Notes: a model not told the origin generated them from the letters alone. A DNA stretch of 21,644 nucleotides from Limivivens sp034101475 (GCA_034101475.1 JAXEJQ010000053.1:1-21644); one strand, 5' to 3'; counted from the first letter of the stretch, positions 1 to 8,513 are shown. Made by a program: numbers and translations.

Positions 1-117
1 GCCGATCCTGGTCACTGCTGCCAGCTCCATATCCGGAACCTCGCCGTCCAGAAGCATGGATGCATACTGACAGCCCATGGCTCCCATTCCGATAATTCCA
101 ACCTTTACCTTCTCCAT
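1..117 (-). CDS. Gfo/Idh/MocA-type NAD(P)-dependent oxidoreductase, N-terminal fragment
   Basis: Only the first 39 codons are inside the window; the gene continues past base 1. The protein starts MEKVKVGIIGMGAMG, with a beta-strand followed by G-M-G-A-M-G, the GxGxxG dinucleotide-binding turn of a Rossmann fold. This opening is typical of Gfo/Idh/MocA sugar oxidoreductases. The ATG at 117 is preceded by AAAGGGAGG at good spacing, which fixes the start. It lies 124 bases downstream of the GH2 gene on the same strand and is probably the last visible member of that sugar operon. Its partner role could be oxidation or epimerisation of the released sugar, but this is inferred from position. Other Rossmann dehydrogenases cannot be excluded from 39 residues. 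Confidence 0.72.
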   Translation of the reverse strand, partial: MEKVKVGIIGMGAMGCQYASMLLDGEVPDMELAAVTRIG

Positions 118-231
118 CGTTTCCTCCCTTTGCCGATTTCCTGTCCCCTTGTTCCCTACCTGTCTGTTGTCTTCGTTATGTCCGCAATCTTTGTTTTATC
201 TGTAAACTCTGTTTTGTCCGGATTGATAACC

Positions 232-267
232 GCAGTCTGCCCTACTCCCGGTAATCCGGCAGACTGC
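232..267 (-). other. RNA hairpin overlapping the end of the GH2 gene
   Basis: GCAGTCTGCC (232-241) and GGCAGACTGC (258-267) are perfect 10-base inverted arms around a 16-base loop that contains the stop codon of the GH2 gene. A second pair, CCGGATT (218-224) and AATCCGG (253-259), overlaps the first by two bases, so the two foldings compete. No U-run follows on the minus strand, so it is not a standard terminator. A 3'-end stabiliser or intercistronic attenuator between the hydrolase and the oxidoreductase gene is a reasonable inference. Confidence 0.5.
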
Positions 268-1924
268 TGAAAATCTCCTTCACCGCCTGATAAGCCAGCT
301 TGGGTCTGCGGTACTCATCCACAACGCCTTTGTTATTGCGGCTCTTCGGCCGGCGGATCGCCCAGTAAATTCTGCTCACCCGGACATCACAGAACTGCCA
401 GATGTACATTCCCATGCACTCCTCCAGAGCAGCCACTTCCGTCAGCTGTTTCTTCAGAATCTCCGCCTGGAGTTCCTCACTCCACACATCGTGGGCCGTA
501 TCCCGGAACCCATAGATGCCTCCGGCTCCGATTTCCGTGATCAGGAAGGGTTTTCCCGCTCCGCCGTGTTCCCTTACCCATTCCATCTGCTCTCCTGCCA
601 TCCGGGTGGCCGTCTTATCCTCATACCAGTACGGGTAAAGATTCCAGGAGCAGACATCCGGCAGATCCTGACAGATATCCTCACGGAATTTGCAGGAAGC
701 AAAGCTGCAGGGCCTGCTCTGATCCAGGCTGCGAATCAGTTCGCACTGCGCCTGATAGCAGCTTCTCCCTGCCTCATTTTCACTTCCGCATTCATTCAAA
801 ATGCCCCAGATATAGATGGAGGGATGATTGTAGTGGCAGGTAATCATCTCCCGGATCACCTGCTCACACTGCTCTTCAAAACCAGGCTTCTGCATCTGCT
901 CACTGCTCAGACCTCTGGCATGGTTTTCTTCCCAGACCAGAATTCCCATCTCATCGCACAGATCCAGAAACAGTTCATCATTGGGATAATGAGAGGTCCG
1001 AACCGAATTGGCCCCCAGATCCCGGATCAGCTGCAGGTCATAAGCAATGGCCGAAGCCGGAAGGGCACAGCCGTACTGAGGATGATCCTCATGACGGCAG
1101 AAGCCCTTAATCCGCAGGGGTCTGCCATTTAACAGCACCTGATTTCCTTCCACCCGGACAGTCCGAAAACCGATACGGTCAATCCAGTCATCGATTTCCC
1201 TTCCATCCTGAAGGAGAATCCCCTCCATCTGATAAAGGGCCGGATGCTCCATGCTCCAGGCGATCACGCCCGGGATCCGAAGTCCTTTGATCGTCCAGAC
1301 CGTTTCTCCCGGCTGAAAGGTTCTCTTTTCCGTCTCAATTACCGTATCCGCGATCTGCAGTCGGACACTTCCCTCCAGCGTCGCCTCTGACAGGTTCTCT
1401 GCCGCGATCTCCACATCCGCCTCCCATACGCCGTCTTTCTCTCCAATGGGCGTAAAATGGAGGTACTTCAGGTAAAGCTCTCCCACCTGCTCCAGCAGAA
1501 CCCCTCTGGAAATCCCGCCGTAGGACATGTAATCGTTGGGCATATCCAGGGTATATTCCTCCCGGAAGGCATTATCCACCAGAACTCTCAGCTCATGCTT
1601 CCCCGGCTTCATCCCCTTCACCACTGCCTCAAAGGGCGTGTAGGAACCGTAATGAGAGGCAATCTTCTCTCCATCCACATAAACCTCCGCAAAATGGCTG
1701 ACGCCCTTAAACTCCAGGCGTACATTACCCTCTGCCTCAAAGGTGGTTTCATAGGAACACCAGCCCCGGTAATTTCCGAAGCCCGGATAGGTCTCCAGGC
1801 AGCCCGGCACCAGCACTTTCTGCTTTTCCCGGGGAAAATCCGGAGACAAGGGCGTAAAATCCCACAGCTTCCCCGAAAGCTCCTGGTTTTTCCTGATTTT
1901 GTGTGTTTCAAATAATCTGACCAT
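242..1924 (-). CDS. uidA: glycoside hydrolase family 2, probable beta-glucuronidase
   Basis: This 560-residue protein would cleave terminal beta-glucuronic acid from glucuronides in the cytoplasm; no signal peptide is visible. Order of parts: jelly-roll sugar-binding domain (about 15-150), Ig-like domain (about 152-258), TIM barrel (about 260-556). The acid/base is E378 in ILNE and the nucleophile is E464 in LITEIG. N530-N531-K532 gives the N-x-K motif that in E. coli UidA recognises the glucuronate carboxylate, and this is the main reason to prefer beta-glucuronidase over beta-galactosidase. The protein is shorter than UidA (603), mainly in the loop before the acid/base, which resembles the no-loop class. 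GGAGGA sits just before ATG 1924. It follows the two permeases by 9 bases and so should be co-transcribed with the transporter. Family is certain, substrate fairly sure. Confidence 0.88.
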   Translation of the reverse strand: MVRLFETHKIRKNQELSGKLWDFTPLSPDFPREKQKVLVPGCLETYPGFGNYRGWCSYETTFEAEGNVRLEFKGVSHFAEVYVDGEKIASHYGSYTPFEAVVKGMKPGKHELRVLVDNAFREEYTLDMPNDYMSYGGISRGVLLEQVGELYLKYLHFTPIGEKDGVWEADVEIAAENLSEATLEGSVRLQIADTVIETEKRTFQPGETVWTIKGLRIPGVIAWSMEHPALYQMEGILLQDGREIDDWIDRIGFRTVRVEGNQVLLNGRPLRIKGFCRHEDHPQYGCALPASAIAYDLQLIRDLGANSVRTSHYPNDELFLDLCDEMGILVWEENHARGLSSEQMQKPGFEEQCEQVIREMITCHYNHPSIYIWGILNECGSENEAGRSCYQAQCELIRSLDQSRPCSFASCKFREDICQDLPDVCSWNLYPYWYEDKTATRMAGEQMEWVREHGGAGKPFLITEIGAGGIYGFRDTAHDVWSEELQAEILKKQLTEVAALEECMGMYIWQFCDVRVSRIYWAIRRPKSRNNKGVVDEYRRPKLAYQAVKEIFSSLPDYRE

Positions 1925-1933
1925 GTTTTCCTC

Positions 1934-2779
1934 CTAACCCTTCAGCCCTGAGGTGGCAATTCCATCCACCAGATACTTCTGGAAGAAAATGAAAATAACC
2001 ATTACCGGGACGATGGATAATGTCGACATTGCAAACATTGCACCGTAATCCGAGGTAGAACCCGGATCCGTAAACAGCTTCAGTGCCAGGCAGACCGGAT
2101 ATTTCGCTGCCTTGCTGATGTACAGAAGAGCTGACATAAAGTCATCCCAACGCCAGATAAAAGAAAAGATACCGGAGGTCACCAGCGCAGGAACCATCAG
2201 CGGAAGTGCAATGCGCCGGTAAATACCGAAGTAGGAACAGCCGTCAATCTTGGCCGCCTCATCCAGCTCTCTGGGAATCCCTTCCAGAAAATTGTACATC
2301 ATATAGACAAAAAAGCCCTGGATTGCGAAACAGTACGGTACAATCAGGGGGATATAGGAATCCACCCATCCAAGCTTACTATACCATATATACTGGGGAA
2401 CCATCAAGACCTGCGCAGGCACCATCATGGTAAGCAGCACCGCCGCGAACAGAATCTTTCTTCCCGGGAAACGGCAGCGGGACAGGCCGAAAGCCACAAG
2501 GGAAGAAGAAATCACGGTTCCGATGGTGGCCGTTATGGAAATAAACGCAGAATTCTTAAAAAACGTTCCAAAGCTGATCTTGGCAAAGCCCTTCCAGCCT
2601 GTCCGGTAGTTCTCCAGCGTGAATTTCTCCGGAATCAGAGAGCCGGCTGTCAGGAAAATCGTGTTGGTCTCCTTAAAGGAGCTCATGATCATCCACAGCA
2701 GCGGATAGATCATCAGCAGTCCGATTGCCGTAACAACCACATAATAAATTGTTTGATTGATCCTTTTTTTCCTTCTCAT
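1934..2779 (-). CDS. carbohydrate ABC transporter permease, MalG/LacG type
   Basis: A 281-residue inner-membrane subunit of a CUT1 sugar importer. About six membrane segments are visible (for example 12-32, 78-98, 108-127, 145-165), and the cytoplasmic EAA loop that docks the ATPase is ELDEAAKIDG at 171-180, with the usual G at 180. The ATG at 2779 directly abuts the TAA of the preceding permease gene (2780-2782), and its GGAGG lies inside that gene's last codons, so translation is probably coupled. No ATPase gene is present in the cluster. Firmicute CUT1 systems commonly share one MsmX/MsiK-type ATPase encoded elsewhere. Substrate is inferred from the adjacent GH2 enzyme. Confidence 0.95.
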   Translation of the reverse strand: MRRKKRINQTIYYVVVTAIGLLMIYPLLWMIMSSFKETNTIFLTAGSLIPEKFTLENYRTGWKGFAKISFGTFFKNSAFISITATIGTVISSSLVAFGLSRCRFPGRKILFAAVLLTMMVPAQVLMVPQYIWYSKLGWVDSYIPLIVPYCFAIQGFFVYMMYNFLEGIPRELDEAAKIDGCSYFGIYRRIALPLMVPALVTSGIFSFIWRWDDFMSALLYISKAAKYPVCLALKLFTDPGSTSDYGAMFAMSTLSIVPVMVIFIFFQKYLVDGIATSGLKG

Positions 2780-3673
2780 TTAATAGCCTCCGTCATATAC
2801 CCATTTCTTCTTCGTGGCAAACAGCACGCCGGTAAACAGACCGACGATCAGGATCATTACCCAGGCAAGGGCAGCTCCATACCCTGCTTTATAATATACA
2901 AAGGTCTGGTTATACATGTGAACCATATAAAACAGGGTGGAATTCAGCGGTTTTCCCTGAGTGATGATAAAGCACTGGGTATAGGCCAGCAGACCGTTGA
3001 TCATCTGCATCACCAGATTAAAGAAAATCGTGGGTGTCAGAAGCGGCAGGGTAATCTTCAGAAACTGTTTCCATTTTCCGGCTCCGTCCACCATTGCCGC
3101 CTCATAATAGGTGCGCGGAATCTGTTTCAGGGCCGACAGGAAAATCAGCATGGAAGAGCCGAACTGCCAGACCGTGAGCAAAATCAGAGTCCAGATCGCC
3201 GTGTGGGTATTGCCCAGCCAGGAGATTGTCGTTTCGATTCCCAGCGAATGAAGGATCTGATTAATGGTTCCGTCTGTGGCAAACATTCTTTTCCAGAGTA
3301 CGGAAACGGCCACCGAACCGCCGATAATCGAGGGCAGGTAGTAAACCGCCCGGTAAATTCCCGCTGCCTTTGTAGTTTTCTGAAACAGCATGGCCACAAT
3401 CAGGGCAAACAGCAGCTTCAGCGGGACTGATACAAAGGTATAAAAAAAGGTTACCTTCAGAGATTTCCAGAACAGCTCGTCCTGAATCATGGTTTTGAAA
3501 TTGTCCAGTCCTGTAAACACCGCGGGAGACAGGATATTATAGTCGCAGAACGCATAATACATCGAAATTCCCAGCGGCACAATCAAAAACAGAAGCAGGC
3601 CGATGATAAAAGGCATTACAAAAAGAATGCCCGATACACTTTCCTTATAAAGATAGCTTTTGAGTTTTTTCAT
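2780..3673 (-). CDS. carbohydrate ABC transporter permease, MalF/UgpA type
   Basis: A 297-residue membrane subunit that pairs with the downstream permease. The start chosen is MKKLKSYL at 3673, because AGAAGGAGACAAA precedes it; an upstream in-frame ATG at 3703 has no ribosome site and lies in the hairpin region. Membrane segments begin at about residue 13, and the EAA loop is YYEAAMVDGAG (189-199). It follows the binding-protein gene after a 59-base gap that contains a stable hairpin, and ends flush against the next permease. Family assignment is firm, while the sugar transported is inferred from context. Confidence 0.95.
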   Translation of the reverse strand: MKKLKSYLYKESVSGILFVMPFIIGLLLFLIVPLGISMYYAFCDYNILSPAVFTGLDNFKTMIQDELFWKSLKVTFFYTFVSVPLKLLFALIVAMLFQKTTKAAGIYRAVYYLPSIIGGSVAVSVLWKRMFATDGTINQILHSLGIETTISWLGNTHTAIWTLILLTVWQFGSSMLIFLSALKQIPRTYYEAAMVDGAGKWKQFLKITLPLLTPTIFFNLVMQMINGLLAYTQCFIITQGKPLNSTLFYMVHMYNQTFVYYKAGYGAALAWVMILIVGLFTGVLFATKKKWVYDGGY

Positions 3674-3691
3674 TTTGTCTCCTTCTGACAA

Positions 3692-3719
3692 AGGGGATGC
3701 CACAAATGTGACACCCCCC
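3692..3719 (-). other. intercistronic hairpin after the binding-protein gene
   Basis: On the minus strand GGGGGGTGTCAC (3719-3708), loop ATTT, then GTGGCATCCCCT (3703-3692) can form a 12-pair stem with three G-U pairs, followed by a short U-containing stretch. It lies 13 bases past the stop of the binding-protein gene and 19 bases before the permease start. Hairpins here are known to stabilise the upstream message or end part of the transcripts, giving more binding protein than permease; that role here is inference. Confidence 0.6.
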
Positions 3720-3732
3720 TGTTTTCTGTTTC

Positions 3733-5025
3733 TTATTCTGCCAGAATCGCATTGGCCTGTTCAAAGAACTGCTCAGCTGCTTCCTGTGCGCTCAACTCGC
3801 CATACATTACCTTTTCGGTCAGAGCATCAAGCAGTGCTACCACTTCACTTCCGCTGCTGGGGCTGGGTGCATCAATGGTGCTGCAGCTTGGTGTCACGAC
3901 TTCGTTAATATAGGCAATGACTTCCTGATCATCCGCTGACTGTTTTTCTGCAATGGCATCCGCTACAACGCTGGAAATCGGAACACCTCTTTCACCCAGA
4001 AGGACACTGTTGCAGTCGATGGAGTTGGTAATATAATCAATCAGAGCTGCTGCCTCATCGGGATGCTCGCTGTCCGCGCTGACGCAGAAGAACTGGCTGG
4101 GATTCAGCCATGCAGCATCGCTGTAGTTGTCGGTGGGGAAGGTGGTCAGAGCAATGTCAACACCTTCCGGAGCCGCAGCCTGCATCGCTACCAGCTGGTT
4201 GGATGCATAGAAACCGCACCAGGACATATTCTCCGGGCTGCTTCCGTAAACCATGGGATCTTCCTGAACCTGTCCTCTGGTTCTCTCCACGTACAGACTC
4301 GGATCCAGATGCCATCCCTCTGCCAGACCATCCTCATAGAGCTGGAAGAACGGAAGCAGATCCTCCGCGCTGTCCACACCCAGGGCGCCGTCACCGTAGA
4401 GGTGCTTGCCCTCTGCCCGGAGCAGATACTGCAGATACGTTTCACTGGTATATCCGCCGTAGCTTAAGCTGGTCTTGTATCCGGTCTTCTCATAAACCTG
4501 ACGGCAGATATCCTTAAATTCCTCAACGGTCATATAATCATGAATCTCAATGCCCGCCTCATCCAGAAGCGTTTTATTATAAAACAGCGCGGAAGCGTTG
4601 ATTCCGTTGCAGATCGCGTAGATTCCGTCTCCGACTTTTCCGGTTTCCAGAACGCTCTCTGCCACATTGGAAACATCAATGGTGCCATCCTCAATGTACG
4701 GTGTCAGATCCACCAGAGTTCCCTCTTCCGCATACTGTGAAAGATAGGCATATACCATCTGAACCACATCCGGCAGTGTATGGCCTGCAGCGAGGGTTGC
4801 CATTCTCGTCCAGTAATCATCTGAGAACTGGCCGTCGAAGGTAATGTACGGATGCTCCTCCGCATACATATCCAGAATCTGCTGGGTTCTTTCATTTCGA
4901 AGCTGGCTGCCCCACCAGAACACACTCATGGTAATGGGTTCTTTCTCCTCCTCGGCAAAAGCCGGTACAGCCGAAGTCATCAGCAGAGCCGATGCGCAAA
5001 GTCCTGCAAGTACTTTTTTAAACAT
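3733..5025 (-). CDS. extracellular sugar-binding protein of the ABC importer
   Basis: A 430-residue family 1 (CUT1) solute-binding protein that captures the sugar outside the membrane. The start is MFKKVLAGL at 5025, preceded by AAAGGAG; upstream ATGs at 5043 and 5067 lack a ribosome site. Residues 1-24 form a signal peptide ending VPAFA before EEEKEP, which looks like a type I cleavage site. The mature protein opens with ITMSVFWWGSQLR and continues with LPDVVQMVYAYL, typical of this family. Oddly, no lipobox is seen: the only early Cys (residue 10) is preceded by Leu in a poor context, whereas Gram-positive binding proteins are usually lipoproteins. It is the first gene after the promoter at 5088-5116 and heads the transport/hydrolase operon. 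Confidence 0.93.
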   Translation of the reverse strand: MFKKVLAGLCASALLMTSAVPAFAEEEKEPITMSVFWWGSQLRNERTQQILDMYAEEHPYITFDGQFSDDYWTRMATLAAGHTLPDVVQMVYAYLSQYAEEGTLVDLTPYIEDGTIDVSNVAESVLETGKVGDGIYAICNGINASALFYNKTLLDEAGIEIHDYMTVEEFKDICRQVYEKTGYKTSLSYGGYTSETYLQYLLRAEGKHLYGDGALGVDSAEDLLPFFQLYEDGLAEGWHLDPSLYVERTRGQVQEDPMVYGSSPENMSWCGFYASNQLVAMQAAAPEGVDIALTTFPTDNYSDAAWLNPSQFFCVSADSEHPDEAAALIDYITNSIDCNSVLLGERGVPISSVVADAIAEKQSADDQEVIAYINEVVTPSCSTIDAPSPSSGSEVVALLDALTEKVMYGELSAQEAAEQFFEQANAILAE

Positions 5026-5087
5026 ATTACATTCTCCTTTCATGTTATCTGACTTTTCCATAAGCAAACACGCTTTTGATGGTTCTA

Positions 5088-5116
5088 ATTATAAACAGGG
5101 CAGCCTGTTTTTCCAA
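5088..5116 (-). promoter_or_regulatory. sigma-A promoter of the transporter/hydrolase operon
   Basis: Reading the minus strand, TTGGAA (5116-5111) and TATAAT (5093-5088) are separated by exactly 17 bases. The -10 box is a perfect consensus and the -35 matches at four of six positions, suggesting an activator-assisted promoter. It lies 63 bases upstream of the binding-protein start and beyond the probable terminator of the response regulator gene. Confidence 0.72.
5094..5109. promoter_or_regulatory. candidate operator: palindrome in the promoter spacer with an upstream half-site
   Basis: AACAGG-GCAG-CCTGTT is a 16-base element with perfect 6-base arms, filling the space between the -35 and -10 boxes. 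The half-site CCCTGTT recurs at 5134-5140, so CCTGTT repeats in the same orientation 31 bases apart, about three helical turns. AraC-type regulators often bind spaced direct repeats, so the adjacent response regulator is the first candidate. A separate repressor acting on the palindrome is also possible. Confidence 0.45.
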
Positions 5117-5140
5117 TCCATGAAAACCGACTACCCTGTT

Positions 5141-5163
5141 CAAAAAAACGACTTTCTTCGTCT
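5141..5163 (-). terminator. weak rho-independent terminator after the response regulator
   Basis: On the minus strand AGACGA, loop AGAAAG, TCGTTT pair over six positions (one G-U) and run into seven consecutive T. It starts a few bases past the response regulator stop codon and lies before the next promoter. The stem is short, so termination may be incomplete. Confidence 0.42.
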
Positions 5164-5167
5164 GACT

Positions 5168-6697
5168 CTACTCTTTTTTCTGCATCCGGGCAGCCCATTT
5201 GCCCGGGGTCACTCCTTCCAGTTTTTTGAAAATCTGGCTGAAATACTGAGGGTTGTTTCCGCAGCCCACCCGCTCAGCCACATACTGGATTTTGCTGCTG
5301 TCCGCGTATGCCAGAAGCTCCTTTGCCTTCCTGACCCGCTGCTCCGTCAGATACTGGGAGAACTTCTGCCCGGTGGATTTCCGGAACTGTCTGCTCACAT
5401 AATCCACGTTCATATACAGGTACTCCTCCGCGATCTTTTTCAGAGTCAGATCCGGATCAGACAGGTGCTCCTCCACATAATCCATGACCCGCTCCGCCAG
5501 TCCCCCGTACTCTCCTTTTTTCCGGCGCAGTTCTTCCCTGGCCCGCTCCAGCAGCTCCAGAGTCTGCTCCCGCAGCCGCTCCAGCTGCCTTTCCTGCCCT
5601 GCACATTTCAGGAAACAGGTCATCTCCTGCATGGAGCAGAGGCCCAGGGAGGTCAGCTGGGTACAGATGCTGCTGCTCAGTGTCTGCAGAGATTCCAGAC
5701 CGGAAGCCTCCCGTGCCATGGCCAGAAGCTCCTCCATACTGTTTTCCTTCTGTTCTTCACTGCCGTTCTCCAGCTGCAGGTATAACTTCTGCATGTAATG
5801 CATCCGGTTCTGATTGTTGGAAATAGCAATGGCGCGGAAATTGTGGATCACATAGACCACATCGTACCGCTTGACCTTCAGCAGAGCCTTTTCCAGAAGC
5901 TCCGGCAGATGCGCATATTCCTCCCTGGCAATTTGCACCAAGGAAGCCGCTCTGCCCAGACAGCTTTTCACCTGCTCCTCCTCCAGCCTCTCACAGCTGA
6001 ACAGCAGCAGGGTATTTTTCACATAAAGGCCATAAAAAGCAAACGCATCTTCCCTCTGCCGCTCACAGTTCTCAATTGTCTCCAGGGTCTCATCCAGAAA
6101 AGACTCCTCCAGAAAATAGACATAATACAGATAACAGGGGCTTCGTTCAAAGTCCTGATACTCTCCGAAGGCCTCAATCCGCTCCTCCAGCTTCCTGCAA
6201 AGCCTGCCTTCCTCCATATTCTCCAGGGCAATGCCGTCCATAACCAGATGGTACATGGCATCCTGCTGAATAATCCGAAGCATCTCATTCTGACGTCTCT
6301 GTTCCTCAATCCGGCGCTTCGCCTGCAGACAGTCCTGACTGGCCTGACGGATACTCTCCATGAGCTTTTCCTCACTGCAGGGCTTCAGCAGATAATGCCG
6401 GATGCCATATTCCATGGCTTCCCTGGCATAGTCAAATTCTTCATAACCGGACAGGAAAATAAACTGAATCTGCCGGTCCGTCTGGGTAATCTTCCTGGCC
6501 AGCTCCAGGCCGGAAAGACCGGGCATCCGGATATCCGTCAGTACAATATCCGGCGATTCATCCAGAATCATGTTGTAGGCCTCGATCCCGTCCTTGCACA
6601 GACCGACTACCTCGATCCCAAGCTCCTTCCAGTCAATCATGCTGGAAATGGTTTCCCGTATGACACGTTCATCATCCGCAATTACTAATTTTAACAT
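5168..6697 (-). CDS. response regulator with AraC-type DNA-binding domain (YesN family)
   Basis: This 509-residue cytoplasmic regulator is phosphorylated by the adjacent kinase and probably activates the transporter operon immediately downstream. The receiver domain (1-120) has the acidic pocket in ADDE, phospho-acceptor D55 in LTDIRMPG, S83 and K105-P106. A long middle segment (about 125-400) is rich in charged helices, as usual in YesN-type proteins. The C-terminal 100 residues hold two helix-turn-helix motifs, the second with VAERVGCGNNPQYFSQIFKK. ATG 6697 follows AAAGGAG at good spacing. It starts 61 bases after the kinase stop, in the same transcript. Pairing with the kinase is as good as adjacency can show; the regulated target is inferred from gene order. 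Confidence 0.93.
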   Translation of the reverse strand: MLKLVIADDERVIRETISSMIDWKELGIEVVGLCKDGIEAYNMILDESPDIVLTDIRMPGLSGLELARKITQTDRQIQFIFLSGYEEFDYAREAMEYGIRHYLLKPCSEEKLMESIRQASQDCLQAKRRIEEQRRQNEMLRIIQQDAMYHLVMDGIALENMEEGRLCRKLEERIEAFGEYQDFERSPCYLYYVYFLEESFLDETLETIENCERQREDAFAFYGLYVKNTLLLFSCERLEEEQVKSCLGRAASLVQIAREEYAHLPELLEKALLKVKRYDVVYVIHNFRAIAISNNQNRMHYMQKLYLQLENGSEEQKENSMEELLAMAREASGLESLQTLSSSICTQLTSLGLCSMQEMTCFLKCAGQERQLERLREQTLELLERAREELRRKKGEYGGLAERVMDYVEEHLSDPDLTLKKIAEEYLYMNVDYVSRQFRKSTGQKFSQYLTEQRVRKAKELLAYADSSKIQYVAERVGCGNNPQYFSQIFKKLEGVTPGKWAARMQKKE

Positions 6698-6758
6698 GCT
6701 TCTCCTTTTTCACAGGGAAATCGAAAGCCTTCCCTTCCGAAAAGATTCCGAAATCCCT

Positions 6759-8513
6759 TCAGCTGCCTTTTCTCTCTGCCGGAATCACCAGCTCTGCCAC
6801 CGCGTAATCCTCTTCATTATACAGAAGGAGGCCGTAGTCATCTCCATACTGAATTTTCAGCCGTTTCTGAATATTCAGCAGTCCCACGCCATGGCCCTGA
6901 GGCCTGATTTCCTCTGTCTCCAGCTTCTCCAGAAGGCATTCCTCCATCTCCGAACCGGTGTTTTTCACGTAGAAATGCAGAACCTTGCCTTTCCTTTCCC
7001 CGGACAGAATAATGGTACAGTCCTCCACATTCTGCTCCAGGCCGTAAAAAATCGCATTTTCCAGCAGCGGCTGAATGATCAGCTTGGGCAGAATATAGGG
7101 ATACCAGTCCTCCCCGATGCTGTTCTCAAAATTCAGCCGTTCCTCATACCGGAGCTTCTGAATGGTGATATACGAAAATACAATTTCCATCTCCCTGCCC
7201 ACCGTATAGTCCTTCTCTTCCTTAGTCCGGAGCGCGGCCCGCAGCAGAACGCTCAGGGATTCCACCATATCCGTAATATCCTTTTCTCCCGCAGACCTGG
7301 CCCGCCATTTGATGGAGTCCAGCGTATTATACAGAAAATGAGGGTTAATCTGATTCTCCAGAGCCCGCAGCTGGGCCTCCTTTTTCAGAAGCTCATTCAC
7401 ATAATTTTCCTGAATCAGATCGATGATCTTCCGGCTCATTTCATTAAACTGCTGGTTCAGCATACCCAGTTCATCCCGCCTGCCGGAATAATCATACTTT
7501 GTCTCCGGAACCCGGGTGTTGTCCAGGGCAAACTGCTGCATCCGGTCCTTCAGACTGCTGATATGCAGCATCAGCCTGCCCACCAGCCGGACGGTGATGC
7601 AGATCACCACCAGAAAATCCAGAACCGTAATCCACAGACACACACTGCGGATATTCGTAAGCTTCTGATCAATCTTCTCATAGGAAACCAGGCAGTAGTA
7701 ATCCCATCCATAATCCTGAATTACCCCATGCGAAAGAAAATACCGTTCCTCTCCGATCCGCACAATCTCATATTTTTCAATCTGTTCCGGCTGAAGCTGC
7801 TCCACATCCTCATCCGAAAGATTCGCCGTATGGTACAGAGTCCTGCCCTCTGACCGGATCATATAGGCGCTCTCCCCGTACTGCCCCTCGAACTTTGTGC
7901 TGGCCCTGACCAGGGCATCCACATCCACATTGATCAGAATCGTCCCCAGGGTATCCAGCTTCAGACTCTCGATCTGCCGGATATTCCGCGCCAGAAACAG
8001 TCCGTATTCGTTCATATAATCCTCAATCCAGCAAACCGCTCCGTCCTTTTCATCCGCCGCCTTCAGAATATCCTTCTGAATCTCCTCCGGCACCCGATCC
8101 GCCGCGATCAGATTCGTCTTCAGCACCGATGCCGGCGTATAAAGGCTGATATACTTCAGAATCCCATCGGAATAATTCTGATAATACTCCACCACATACC
8201 CGCCCACCTTATTCAGGGCATTCAGATTCGTCTTCTCTTCCTCACAGCTGACCTTCAGAGTCTTCAGATCCTGCTGCACCTTCTCATCCGACAGGAAGAT
8301 CTGGGTCAGCGACTCCATCTTGTCCATATAGTCCGTAATCTCCTTGGCCGAATAGGACAGGGACTCCGAGATCGTCTGATAGAGCATCTCATTATAGGAG
8401 GAAGACAGAATCTGAATAATCAGAAACGACATAATCGCCATAATGGACAGCCCCACCAGCATAATCGCCAGAAGCTTGTGCTTCAGCGGGATGTTGTTAA
8501 TTCGCTTTTTCAT
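6759..8513 (-). CDS. membrane sensor histidine kinase (YesM family)
   Basis: A 584-residue kinase that should sense an extracellular signal, perhaps the sugar or its bound binding protein, and pass phosphate to the neighbouring regulator. Membrane helices lie at about 12-35 and 291-312, enclosing an extracytoplasmic domain of about 255 residues. A HAMP-like segment follows (about 312-365) and then the His-kinase box QINPHFLYNTLDS with phospho-acceptor H392. The ATP-binding half has LLENAIFYGLEQN (N486) and the G box GHGVGLLN (540-547). The ATG at 8513 has only a modest GGGG nearby, while AAGGAG lies about 23 bases upstream, so initiation may be weak, but no better start was seen. It is the first gene after the promoter at 8543-8571. 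Confidence 0.93.
   Translation of the reverse strand: MKKRINNIPLKHKLLAIMLVGLSIMAIMSFLIIQILSSSYNEMLYQTISESLSYSAKEITDYMDKMESLTQIFLSDEKVQQDLKTLKVSCEEEKTNLNALNKVGGYVVEYYQNYSDGILKYISLYTPASVLKTNLIAADRVPEEIQKDILKAADEKDGAVCWIEDYMNEYGLFLARNIRQIESLKLDTLGTILINVDVDALVRASTKFEGQYGESAYMIRSEGRTLYHTANLSDEDVEQLQPEQIEKYEIVRIGEERYFLSHGVIQDYGWDYYCLVSYEKIDQKLTNIRSVCLWITVLDFLVVICITVRLVGRLMLHISSLKDRMQQFALDNTRVPETKYDYSGRRDELGMLNQQFNEMSRKIIDLIQENYVNELLKKEAQLRALENQINPHFLYNTLDSIKWRARSAGEKDITDMVESLSVLLRAALRTKEEKDYTVGREMEIVFSYITIQKLRYEERLNFENSIGEDWYPYILPKLIIQPLLENAIFYGLEQNVEDCTIILSGERKGKVLHFYVKNTGSEMEECLLEKLETEEIRPQGHGVGLLNIQKRLKIQYGDDYGLLLYNEEDYAVAELVIPAERKGS

Noticed and set aside
1934..5025. Missing ATPase gene in the ABC transporter operon
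   Set aside because: Not an anomaly: CUT1 importers of Firmicutes commonly use a shared ATPase encoded elsewhere.
5798..7853. Long plus-strand frames opposite the response regulator and kinase genes
   Set aside because: Same shadow effect of codon bias; the minus-strand products carry complete two-component motifs.
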